Below are positions 55,543 through 63,183 of a stretch of DNA of 64,000 bases, one piece after another (position 1 is the stretch's first letter; every line of letters starts with the position of its first letter). The notes beneath the pieces are model-generated. The model had not been told where the DNA came from and searched no databases. It saw nothing but the letters and a program-made list of their open reading frames with translations. The translations under genes and the position numbers were made by a program. The stretch is from an uncultured Glaciecola sp. (lineage in GTDB: Bacteria > Pseudomonadota > Gammaproteobacteria > Enterobacterales > Alteromonadaceae). The stretch spans positions 277,694 through 341,693 of the forward strand of contig NZ_CALJHY010000004.1 in the NCBI RefSeq assembly GCF_937770335.1, given 5' to 3'.

Positions 55543-55980
55543 TTATAATGTCGGCGAGATTAAGGGTGGTTTACCGTAACGGATCCGCAGAGTATTCATT
55601 GCAGGAAGTACTCCTAGCTTTAGAATCAACCAACGTTCAATTGCGTACTTTCCTGGGTAGTTCATAATCAGTAATCCAGCCAATATCATAACGAGTCCTT
55701 GCCCAGGTAAAAATAATAGGATAAACCCAACACACAGAAAGACGGCGCCTAATAAATTCTTGGCAGCTTTTAAAAGCAAATTAATTATTGGATGGTATTT
55801 ACTAATCTTCATCGGTTTTTCACAGATAAAATAATCAGCAGGAATGTTTGTGATCAATATGGGAACAAGCGCAAGTGTTAAGAGCGCCGTTAGTAATGAT
55901 GCGGTCACGAGTAATCCGGCATGCTCGATGCAAAAATTAACTAACGTACTCCATACAAAGTCTGCATTTTCAAGATTCAC
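55543..55980 (-). CDS. PGPGW-family membrane protein
   Basis: The 145-residue protein has about three membrane helices (about 22-45, 70-90, 92-107). The family core is in GFILLFLPGQGLVMILAGLL (about 85-104), a variant of the PGPGW motif. Function is unknown. Its start overlaps the end of the EEP phosphodiesterase gene (ATGA), so the two are cotranscribed and probably work together. Confidence 0.82.
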   Translation of the reverse strand: MNLENADFVWSTLVNFCIEHAGLLVTASLLTALLTLALVPILITNIPADYFICEKPMKISKYHPIINLLLKAAKNLLGAVFLCVGFILLFLPGQGLVMILAGLLIMNYPGKYAIERWLILKLGVLPAMNTLRIRYGKPPLISPTL

Positions 55981-56732
55981 AGGATTTTAAATTCCGCTGA
56001 CAAAGGTGCATGATCAGATAAGCGACTCCATGGCTTCCCATATAATGGTTTACTTGCCACGATATCAAGTCCACGGTAATAAATACGATCCATTGATAGT
56101 ATCGGTAACCAAGATGGAAAAGTTCGTGCATAGGCACCATAGCTGTCTTTGAAAACCTCTCTAATACCGAGTTCTTGATACAGATAGTCCTCGGCACGTG
56201 AACGCCAATCATTAAAGTCACCCGCAATAATCAACGCTTCGTTACTCGGCACAACAGAATTAATACGTTGACTCAAGGTTATAATTTGACGCTCTCTTTC
56301 CCGTTCGAACAGGCCAAGATGTACGCATACGATATGAATTTTTTTTTCACTATCCGGCAGTCTAATAATACCGTGCAAAAGGCTGCGACTCGCTGACCGC
56401 ATAATAGATACATCGATATTTTCCCATTCTATAAACGGGAATTTACTCAAGATAGCATTGCCGTGATGGCCTGCTTTGTATATCGCATTTTTTCCATAGG
56501 CATGATGAGGCCACATCTCATCAGCAAGAAAGTCTAGTTGATTATTATTGTGCCAGTCATCAAAACGTTTCTTTGATATCTGACGATCACCTTGAATTTC
56601 CTGAAGAAAGATTATGTCAGCATCAACGTTTCTCAATGCGTTTTTAATCTCATACAATATGAAACGAAGATTGCTAGTATTAAATCCCTTGTGAATATTG
56701 TAAGTCATCACTTTTATAGAAGTATTGGACAT
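55977..56732 (-). CDS. Endonuclease/exonuclease/phosphatase-family (EEP) phosphodiesterase
   Basis: A 251-residue Mg2+-dependent phosphodiesterase of the DNase I/sphingomyelinase fold. Motifs in order: VMTYNIHKG (about 8-16), FLQEIQGDR (metal-binding Glu), VHLGLFERER, AGDFNDWR and the catalytic SDHAPLSAEF at the end. No signal peptide. Members cleave DNA, inositol phosphates or phospholipids. Since it faces a CDP-alcohol lipid cluster divergently, a lipid-head-group substrate is tempting, but that is inference. Confidence 0.9.
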   Translation of the reverse strand: MSNTSIKVMTYNIHKGFNTSNLRFILYEIKNALRNVDADIIFLQEIQGDRQISKKRFDDWHNNNQLDFLADEMWPHHAYGKNAIYKAGHHGNAILSKFPFIEWENIDVSIMRSASRSLLHGIIRLPDSEKKIHIVCVHLGLFERERERQIITLSQRINSVVPSNEALIIAGDFNDWRSRAEDYLYQELGIREVFKDSYGAYARTFPSWLPILSMDRIYYRGLDIVASKPLYGKPWSRLSDHAPLSAEFKIL

Positions 56733-56840
56733 AAACTATTTGAATTATTGAATTACTGAATTAATATAAAGTATACGGTTGTCGACAATTTATCAAAATA
56801 AAACCGCTTTCGTGTTTTAAATTAATCACCTAGATTTGAT

Positions 56841-57326
56841 ATGAACCTTGAACTATTGCAACTACTATTATTGATTATAATCGCCAATGGTGCACCGATA
56901 TTAATTCGAGTATTGTTAAAAGACAAATATAAGTGTCCTATCGATTGCGGAAAACATTTTGTCGATACTAGACGAATATTAGGCGATTCAAAAACCTGGC
57001 GAGGCGCATTAGGTGCATGCGTCGTTACGTCCGCATCTGCATGGTTATTAGGTTATGCAGCAGAAATAGGCTTGTTGATTGCGACTTATGCCGTTGTCGG
57101 TGATTTGGCATCCAGTTTTATTAAACGCAGGCTAGGCATGCAATCAAGCGCTATGGCTCCATTACTTGATCAAGTACCTGAATCATTATTTCCTGCTGTT
57201 ATGATGAAAGCTACTTTTGGACTTAATATGTTGTCACTTATATTATTGATTATAGCATTCATCATAATCGAATTGATGCTCTCACAAACGTTATACAAAT
57301 GGGGCATTCGTAAGAGACCTTACTAA
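56841..57326 (+). CDS. CDP-archaeol-synthase-like (CarS/DUF46) membrane protein
   Basis: The 161-residue protein has four to five helices and the CarS/CdsA-type core: DTRRILGDSKTWRGALGA (about 42-60) and VVGDLASSFIKRRLGMQ followed by SAMAPLLDQVPESLFP. In archaea this family activates phosphatidate-like lipids with CTP; bacterial homologues are less well described. It is 18 bases before a CDP-alcohol phosphatidyltransferase gene, so it may make the CDP-lipid that the next enzyme uses. E. coli-type CdsA is presumably elsewhere. Confidence 0.82.
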   Translation: MNLELLQLLLLIIIANGAPILIRVLLKDKYKCPIDCGKHFVDTRRILGDSKTWRGALGACVVTSASAWLLGYAAEIGLLIATYAVVGDLASSFIKRRLGMQSSAMAPLLDQVPESLFPAVMMKATFGLNMLSLILLIIAFIIIELMLSQTLYKWGIRKRPY

Positions 57327-57344
57327 TTATTTTTAGGACAAGAC

Positions 57345-57941
57345 ATGAGCTCTAATAACCAAGATATCATTAATATTCCAAATGCTATTAGCTTCCTGAG
57401 GATTCTAATGGCACCTGTATTATTCTATTTTGCGTTAACGTTGCAACCATACTGGTTTATGGGTGCTTTGCTTTTTGCTGAATTCACCGACGTATTAGAC
57501 GGCTTTTTAGCAAGAACGCTCAATCAGATAACACAGTTAGGCTCACACCTTGATAGCTGGGGTGATTTTGTAATCTACACAACCATCGCTATCTGTGCCT
57601 GGATACTCTGGCCCGGTATAATACAGCGTGAATTTATTTACTTTTTATTAATCGTATTAAGTTTCACTATACCTGTAATCATCGGTTTCATTAAGTTCCA
57701 TCGTTTTACCAGTTATCACACATGGGGAGTAAAAATCGCCGTTGCTATTACGGTTATCGGATACATTTTATTATTTACTGAGTTTTCTGAATGGCCCTTT
57801 CGACTTGCCGCGTTTGTGTGTTTAGCGGCTGCCATCGAGGAGATTTCAATCACACTTATCATTAAAAATGAACACGTTGATGTTAGGTCATTAATGCAAG
57901 CGATAAAATATAATAAAGAGAATAGCGACCGAAAAATCTAG
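57345..57941 (+). CDS. CDP-alcohol phosphatidyltransferase family enzyme
   Basis: The 198-residue protein has about six helices. The family signature D(x2)DG(x2)AR(x8)G(x3)D(x3)D is perfect: Asp49, Asp52, Gly53, Ala56, Arg57, Gly66, Asp70 and Asp74. The Asp residues bind metal and the CDP-lipid, and the last Asp is the base. It transfers an alcohol or sugar alcohol phosphate onto a CDP-activated lipid. It follows the CarS-like gene. Whether it is PgsA-like or makes another head group cannot be decided. Confidence 0.9.
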   Translation: MSSNNQDIINIPNAISFLRILMAPVLFYFALTLQPYWFMGALLFAEFTDVLDGFLARTLNQITQLGSHLDSWGDFVIYTTIAICAWILWPGIIQREFIYFLLIVLSFTIPVIIGFIKFHRFTSYHTWGVKIAVAITVIGYILLFTEFSEWPFRLAAFVCLAAAIEEISITLIIKNEHVDVRSLMQAIKYNKENSDRKI

Positions 57942-58046
57942 GATAAACTATAAAGTCATGTGGTTAAAAGACAAACACTTGTCATTTTCATATTTAATGG
58001 CATACTTCGTTTTATACCCATCAAACAAGTAATCATCCTAAGCTCA

Positions 58047-59396
58047 ATGAAACCCTCAGTATCTATTAGCGGTCTGGTCCTTTTATGTCTGTTGTATTTT
58101 GCATCGGCCAGCGTATTTTATTTGGCGATTACTACTGAATATATCCGTTCCGATTCACTAACAAATGCAAGGCTTGCCATCTTTCTAATTTTGGCACCAA
58201 TAATTGTTAAATATATTATTCAGTTAATCACTATTCCCTTTTACACTTTAGTTGAAAAGTATCAGCAATCCCGATTTTTGCTGCCAACCGATTATGCTGT
58301 TTCTGTTCTAATTCCTGCTTGGAATGAAGAGATGGGCATTTTAAAAACACTCAAATCTGTATTACAAACCAACTATGCAAATCTTGAAGTCATTGTCATT
58401 AACGATGGATCCACAGATAATACTCATCAGTTAGTGACCGATTTTATCAACACTTACCAAACTGACCCTGCAGCCACAACCCAAATAAAATATTTTGAAT
58501 TACCCAATGGTGGTAAAGCGAAGGGGTTGAATTATGGATTGAAACACTCGTCGGGTGAAATAATCATAACCATAGATGCTGACAGCGTAATGGAAGGCAA
58601 TGCGATTACCAATATCCTCAAACGATTTACGGATAAAGATGTTGCCGCTGTTGCTGGAAATGTCATTGTAGGTAATAGGAAAAAGTCTATAGAGCTAATG
58701 CAACAGCTGGAATATCTATATGGATTTTTCTTCAAGCGTGCTGATTCTATATTTAATTCCGTCTATATTATTGGAGGAGCTGCCGCCGCTTATCAAAAGA
58801 AAGTGTTAGATGAATTAGGTGGATTTGATGAAGATATAATTACCGAAGACATCGAAATGTCCACGCGTATATTAGGAGCCGGATATAAGACTCGCTATGC
58901 AGCTGACGCCGTGGTTCATACTGAAGGTCCATCCAATTTTAAAGACTTATTCAACCAACGACTACGTTGGAAATTTGGTCGTTTGTTAACTTTTATAAAG
59001 CATCGACATTTATTTTTTAGTTGCAGTAAAAAGCACTCTCCTTACCTCACCTTTATGTTGTTACCTCTTGCTGTCTATGCAGAATTTACTTTATTTTTTG
59101 AAGCTTTATTATTAGCTGTATTTTATGGTTATACTTTTTATACCAATGACTACATACCATTGGTCTTTGTCATTAGTTTTATTTCTATCGTGATATTAAT
59201 ACAAATTATTGTCGATTCGAAAACTCGATTTCATTCAAATCTGTTAATACTTGCACCCGTCGCTTGGATCATTTTTTACATCATAGATGCCGTTGAATTT
59301 CAGGCCCTAGTGAGAAGCTTAATTCGCCTCAAGAATAAAGAAAACGTACAGTGGCAAAAATGGGTTCGGGTTGGACTAAAGACACATCTTAAATAA
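58047..59396 (+). CDS. Membrane-bound family 2 glycosyltransferase
   Basis: About 449 residues from ATG 58047 (the frame is open from GTG 57960, which would add 29 residues). Two N-terminal helices lead to a GT-A domain: VLIPAWNEEMGILKTLKSVL, VINDGSTDN, the metal-binding ITIDADSVMEG, IITEDIEMSTR and NQRLRWKFGR (the QxxRW motif of processive enzymes). Three or four C-terminal helices follow. It resembles BcsA/PgaC-type polymerising synthases but lacks their partners nearby. It is probably in one operon with the two lipid genes. Confidence 0.88.
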   Translation: MKPSVSISGLVLLCLLYFASASVFYLAITTEYIRSDSLTNARLAIFLILAPIIVKYIIQLITIPFYTLVEKYQQSRFLLPTDYAVSVLIPAWNEEMGILKTLKSVLQTNYANLEVIVINDGSTDNTHQLVTDFINTYQTDPAATTQIKYFELPNGGKAKGLNYGLKHSSGEIIITIDADSVMEGNAITNILKRFTDKDVAAVAGNVIVGNRKKSIELMQQLEYLYGFFFKRADSIFNSVYIIGGAAAAYQKKVLDELGGFDEDIITEDIEMSTRILGAGYKTRYAADAVVHTEGPSNFKDLFNQRLRWKFGRLLTFIKHRHLFFSCSKKHSPYLTFMLLPLAVYAEFTLFFEALLLAVFYGYTFYTNDYIPLVFVISFISIVILIQIIVDSKTRFHSNLLILAPVAWIIFYIIDAVEFQALVRSLIRLKNKENVQWQKWVRVGLKTHLK

Positions 59397-59445
59397 GAGC
59401 GGATGGCATTGCTTACCATCCCTCCGTTAATTCATTGCATACACT

Positions 59446-59754
59446 TTAGACTGCTAACACAGAATTTTCGTCAAATGACACAGGCGAACGCATATAAGCG
59501 TCGGCGTTCCAATCATTTTCCCATTGATTGTCGTCTAGCAAGTAGCGGAATTGGTATTGTGCATCTTTTGGCAAAGCAACAGTGGACGAGAAAGACCCGT
59601 TTTTTAACTTCTTCATTGGGGTTGTAGCAACATCCCAATCGTTAAAATCACCCACGATACAAACTTTATCAGCATTTTTTGCTTCGTCTTTTGACAACGT
59701 AAAAGTGACTTTACAAACAGGCTTAGATTTTAGGTATTGTTTCTTGAAGCTCAT
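59446..59754 (-). CDS. CBM48/isoamylase-N-like small glycan-binding protein
   Basis: About 102 residues forming one early-set beta-sandwich: KVTFTLSKDEAKNADKVCIV, GDFNDWDVATTPMKKLKNG and QFRYLLDDNQWENDWNADAY match the AMPK/CBM48 glycogen-binding pattern (FNxW motif). No catalytic domain is attached. GGAGAGG six bases before ATG 59754 sets the start, not the ATG at 59766. Possibly a glycogen-linked regulator. Confidence 0.83.
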   Translation of the reverse strand: MSFKKQYLKSKPVCKVTFTLSKDEAKNADKVCIVGDFNDWDVATTPMKKLKNGSFSSTVALPKDAQYQFRYLLDDNQWENDWNADAYMRSPVSFDENSVLAV

Positions 59755-59895
59755 GCGCCTCTCCATTTAGTAAAAAAATTTAATAATAGTAGAGCATCGT
59801 ACAAAAAACAAGCAGATAAATCGTGATTTACTTTAACTGCGTTACAAATTCCTCGTGAACTAGTCTTCAACAGAGTGTAAGACCTTATGCTCAGT

Positions 59896-61125
59896 TTACA
59901 GATCGGTCGCTGGTTTTTTCTTGGCGTATTGCACTGCAAAAAATGACAATACTGAAAATAGTAAAAAGCCAAAGGCGATGGGTGTCAGGTCGTCGGTTAA
60001 AAAGAGATTAATGGTCGTTGCAATAGGCACTGCAATTAGGCTAGTAAGAGACCCAATAAACGCTGCACCTAAACCTGCAATATGACCAACCGGCAACATA
60101 GCTAACGCATTCAAATTGCCAAACAGCATACCGATAAAAAAGAAACCAAAAAACATGGTGCTAATAAATAACCAGAGTGGCGGTAGACCGTCAAAGTACA
60201 AGGTAATTCCAGTCAGTATTACACCGTAAACCACAGAGAAAAATAGTGCTCGGTCACAAATCGAGTGCATACCCCATTTCATGACCATAAGACCATTGAA
60301 TAGCGATGCTAGGCCAATCGAAAATGCTAACGTTGCAAAGACTAATGGAAACCACTCACCAGTATCATAGATTTCTTGAAAGATAGTTTGCGAACCGCTC
60401 AGGTAGGCTAGAAACGCGCCAAATATGCAGCCCATCGCGATCGAGTATCCCATGACTTGTGGCTGCTTTAAAAGCCAAAAGCAAGACCGAAAGAAATGAT
60501 GCCAAGCAAATTTTTTGCGATTGGCGCGTATTAACGTTTCCGGTTGACGTAAGAAAAACCACCCACCCGAAATAACCGCTACAATCCAAAAGACGGTGAA
60601 TATTTCACGCCAATGAAAATACTTCATTACGGCTTGGCCAGCCAGAGGGGCAATCATTGGCACAAGGATAAATATAACGGTAATAAACGACATAACTCTT
60701 GCCATGGCATCGCCTGCATACTGATCACGAATAACAGCCATTGAGGCGACCCTGGGTCCAGATACGCCAAAAGCTTGTATCAACCGACCAAACAATAAAG
60801 CTTCCATCGATTGTGCAAAGTAGCAAACGAAGGTACCTATAATAAAAATAATAAGACCCACGAGAATAGTTAGTCGTCTGCCCCGGGCATCAGAAAATGG
60901 ACCAAAGAATATTTGACCCAAAGCCATACCGCCGAAAAAGAGCGAAATAACGAGATAGGTTTGTTGAGTGCTTTGGCTACCGAGGTCAGAACCAATTTGA
61001 TTTAAAGCCGGCAGCATTGCATCGATACTTAGCGCAACAAGTGAGGTCAAAAGCGCCATTAATGCAATAAATTCCAATAACGGCAATGGAGGTTTAGCTG
61101 CGATGGGTGCCGTTGTTGTTGTCAT
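59896..61125 (-). CDS. Bcr/CflA-family multidrug efflux MFS transporter
   Basis: About 409 residues with 12 helices. Bcr/CflA features: the N-terminal LSIDAMLPALNQIGSDL, motif A GQIFFGPFSDARGRRLTIL (about 65-83), and LIQAFGVSGPRVASMAVIRD. It exports drugs or metabolites by H+ antiport. The frame stays open upstream to GTG 61155; neither candidate start has a good ribosome site, and ATG 61125 gives a normal length. Neighbours do not reveal the substrate. Confidence 0.9.
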   Translation of the reverse strand: MTTTTAPIAAKPPLPLLEFIALMALLTSLVALSIDAMLPALNQIGSDLGSQSTQQTYLVISLFFGGMALGQIFFGPFSDARGRRLTILVGLIIFIIGTFVCYFAQSMEALLFGRLIQAFGVSGPRVASMAVIRDQYAGDAMARVMSFITVIFILVPMIAPLAGQAVMKYFHWREIFTVFWIVAVISGGWFFLRQPETLIRANRKKFAWHHFFRSCFWLLKQPQVMGYSIAMGCIFGAFLAYLSGSQTIFQEIYDTGEWFPLVFATLAFSIGLASLFNGLMVMKWGMHSICDRALFFSVVYGVILTGITLYFDGLPPLWLFISTMFFGFFFIGMLFGNLNALAMLPVGHIAGLGAAFIGSLTSLIAVPIATTINLFLTDDLTPIAFGFLLFSVLSFFAVQYAKKKPATDL

Positions 61126-61301
61126 GGGGGGGATCAAACCTAAGCCGAGGTGCACGAGAAACAGACGTGGATTGTTCCATATTTATTGCATGTGCGCAAT
61201 TACAAGCAAGTGCCAAGACAATCTATCTTGTTTATGATTAGGTGGGTGACTTTTTTATTATCAGCAACAGTCGACGCTATGTATGAAGTAATTCAAAAGA
61301 T

Positions 61302-61877
61302 TCATAACACTTTAATCTTGCCATTTCTCAAACTATAAATCCAACTGTGGATCTTAACGTCTTGTTCGCGTTTCATTGCATCTCGATATACTGAGGTACG
61401 ACGGACATTTTCAGCCTGCTGAAGCACATTGAGCTCGCACAATTTGGCGGCTCTTTGCTCTGGTAAAAGAGGATCTAATAATGCCTTATTCTCGTTTGCT
61501 GTGTCTTTAATATGTGCTAACCAATTATCGATTAATCCTAAGCTATCGTCTCTCATAGCTGCTTCAACGCCACCACAACCATAATGTCCACAAACAATCA
61601 CGTGTTTCACTTGCAACACATCTATGGCGTATTGGAGTACTGACAAACAATTGAAATCAGTGTGAATGACCATGTTAGCGACATTGCGATGCACAAAAAT
61701 ATCACCCGGTAACAAATCCACAATTTGGTTAGCCGGTACTCGACTATCTGAACATCCAATCCACAAATATACCGGTTTTTGTTGTTCAGATAATTTATTG
61801 AAAAATTCGGGATCAGCTTTTTTTGTTTCTTCTGCCCAACGCAAATTGTTGTCTAGTAGTTTCTTAATTTCTGGCAT
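61302..61877 (-). CDS. can: Beta-class carbonic anhydrase
   Basis: A 191-residue zinc enzyme hydrating CO2. Zinc ligands are Cys42 (WIGCSDSRVPA, with the Asp44-Arg46 dyad), His98 and Cys101 (VCGHYGCGG). It closely follows E. coli Can up to KIHSWIYSLRNGKIK but then stops with VL. It therefore lacks about 20-25 C-terminal residues that follow this point in Can. The core active site is intact, so activity is likely. Confidence 0.94.
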   Translation of the reverse strand: MPEIKKLLDNNLRWAEETKKADPEFFNKLSEQQKPVYLWIGCSDSRVPANQIVDLLPGDIFVHRNVANMVIHTDFNCLSVLQYAIDVLQVKHVIVCGHYGCGGVEAAMRDDSLGLIDNWLAHIKDTANENKALLDPLLPEQRAAKLCELNVLQQAENVRRTSVYRDAMKREQDVKIHSWIYSLRNGKIKVL

Positions 61878-61902
61878 GGTAACTCGTTTTTATGGACATT
61901 TA

Positions 61903-62784
61903 CTATTCTCGTATAAAGTTGATAGTAACGTCGAAGTCTGTTGTTACGGCAAATTTATCAGTGATAAATTTTGGGGCGAAATACCATTGCTTAAGCGAAT
62001 CAATGGCTAGCTTATCAAAATCGACGAGCGTGCTACTCTTAATACGCATGTTAACGGGCTGTCCGTTCTTACTAATATCCATTGTTATTGTGACTGACGC
62101 ATTATTGATATTAGCATTTGCGGTACTGGGCGGCGGAAATTTTACAGAGACTTGATATAAAGGTTTTTGCTTGAGAGCCCAAAGTCCACTCTCGCCTACC
62201 GCTTGACTATGAAAAATAGCTTTTTTTGTTTCGTTTTTCCGCGCGTATAATGACACAAGGTGAGCATGAGCAATCACGCCATATTGACGCATACCTGGGT
62301 TTTGATCTTTCACTGACATTAGCACTTGCTCAAAAACAATTCGAGCGTCTTTGTATTTTTGCATTCCAAAATATGCTTGGCCAACATAGGTCAATGACTC
62401 GATGCAGGCGACTGAGTCTTGACCTAAATTTTTCTTCGCATCCAAATTGAATTTTTTTGCTATTTTGAGGAGGCATTGGTCCTTGTCTGTCCAATTATTA
62501 ATGACCGCAGTTTTCACTGTGTGACCCCGGAACAGTAGACTATTTTCGGGCATGTGCAGAATTAGCTTTTCGGTAACTTCGAATAATTTTGCAATTGCCC
62601 TATTACGCCCAAATTGAGAAATACCTAAGTCTCGTGCAGACAGTCTTGGCCCTTTGTATGCGCTGTATATCAGATTGATAATATCGAGCAAGGCAAAATA
62701 ATAAGCTTGGCTTTCATCTCCTTGAGTTTCCTCATGATAATTAATAACCGATTCATAATTGGCGGCAGGACAATGCATATTCAC
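61903..62784 (-). CDS. TonB-C-domain protein, downstream part of a frameshifted gene
   Basis: 293 residues from GTG 62784 (ATG 62778 is alternative). TPR-like helices occupy about 115-200 (GQAYFGMQKYKDARIVFEQ), and a TonB C-terminal-type beta domain lies at the end (VTITMDISKNGQPVNMRI, LAIDSLKQWYFAPKF). The first residues continue, in another frame, the TPR interrupted at the end of the gene to the right. The two are probably one protein of about 400 residues broken by a single base. Such TPR/TonB proteins serve energy-transducer-like roles in Alteromonadales. Confidence 0.78.
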   Translation of the reverse strand: MNMHCPAANYESVINYHEETQGDESQAYYFALLDIINLIYSAYKGPRLSARDLGISQFGRNRAIAKLFEVTEKLILHMPENSLLFRGHTVKTAVINNWTDKDQCLLKIAKKFNLDAKKNLGQDSVACIESLTYVGQAYFGMQKYKDARIVFEQVLMSVKDQNPGMRQYGVIAHAHLVSLYARKNETKKAIFHSQAVGESGLWALKQKPLYQVSVKFPPPSTANANINNASVTITMDISKNGQPVNMRIKSSTLVDFDKLAIDSLKQWYFAPKFITDKFAVTTDFDVTINFIRE

Positions 62785-63118
62785 CCGCCTCTAGATAAGC
62801 GTTGGCTAAATTTTGCTGCAACATAAACGTGCTCTGGTGACGTGAACCAAACTTCGCCTTACCCAGCTGATAAGTTTGTTTTGCAACATGAACCAACTCG
62901 TCTACTGAATACTTTCCTGACTTTATGCTTATGACATATTCTTTATATGCTTGACTGAACGTCGTTAGAGGCTCGCTTTCATCAACACCTACCACGACTT
63001 TTGCCGTGGCATTGCCGGTGCCAATAAATACTGTCGCTAACGCTGTAGCTAGTATTTTATGACGCTGACTGAAGCTGGTCATTAACTCATCATCTTCCAT
63101 GGTGTGAATATTTATCAT
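62753..63118 (-). pseudogene. N-terminal part of the frameshifted TPR/TonB-C protein
   Basis: 121 residues: a signal-peptide-like start (HKILATALATVFIGTGNATA), then TPR-type helices (QSTFMLQQNLANAYLEAGEY). The frame ends at 62753, overlapping the downstream frame by 32 bases. Removing one T on the minus strand (A at about 62767 on the plus strand) would join LEAGEYALS to AANYESVINYHEE, a natural TPR continuation. It is either a real frameshift or a sequence error. ATG 63082 fits the signal peptide better than ATG 63118. Confidence 0.72.
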
Positions 63119-63183
63119 TATTAAAGCTTACATCTTCGGACTTAAAAGTCCGTTATTGTTATTATTTTACTTTTAAAAATGGA

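Noticed and set aside
55422..55667. 81-codon plus-strand frame after ilvC
   Set aside because: It contains the ilvC terminator and overlaps the PGPGW gene antisense; not a real gene.
57958..58032. 24-codon frame (MWLKDKHL...) before the GT2 gene
   Set aside because: It has no well-spaced ribosome site and could be chance; not listed as a gene.
59401..59421. GGATGG/CCATCC hairpin between the GT2 and CBM48-like genes
   Set aside because: Six-bp stem with no T-tract on either strand; too weak to call a terminator.
63137..63152. CGGACTT/AAGTCCG palindrome between proA and the TPR/TonB gene
   Set aside because: It faces the wrong way for a proA terminator (no T-run on the minus strand) and may only be an operator; evidence too thin.
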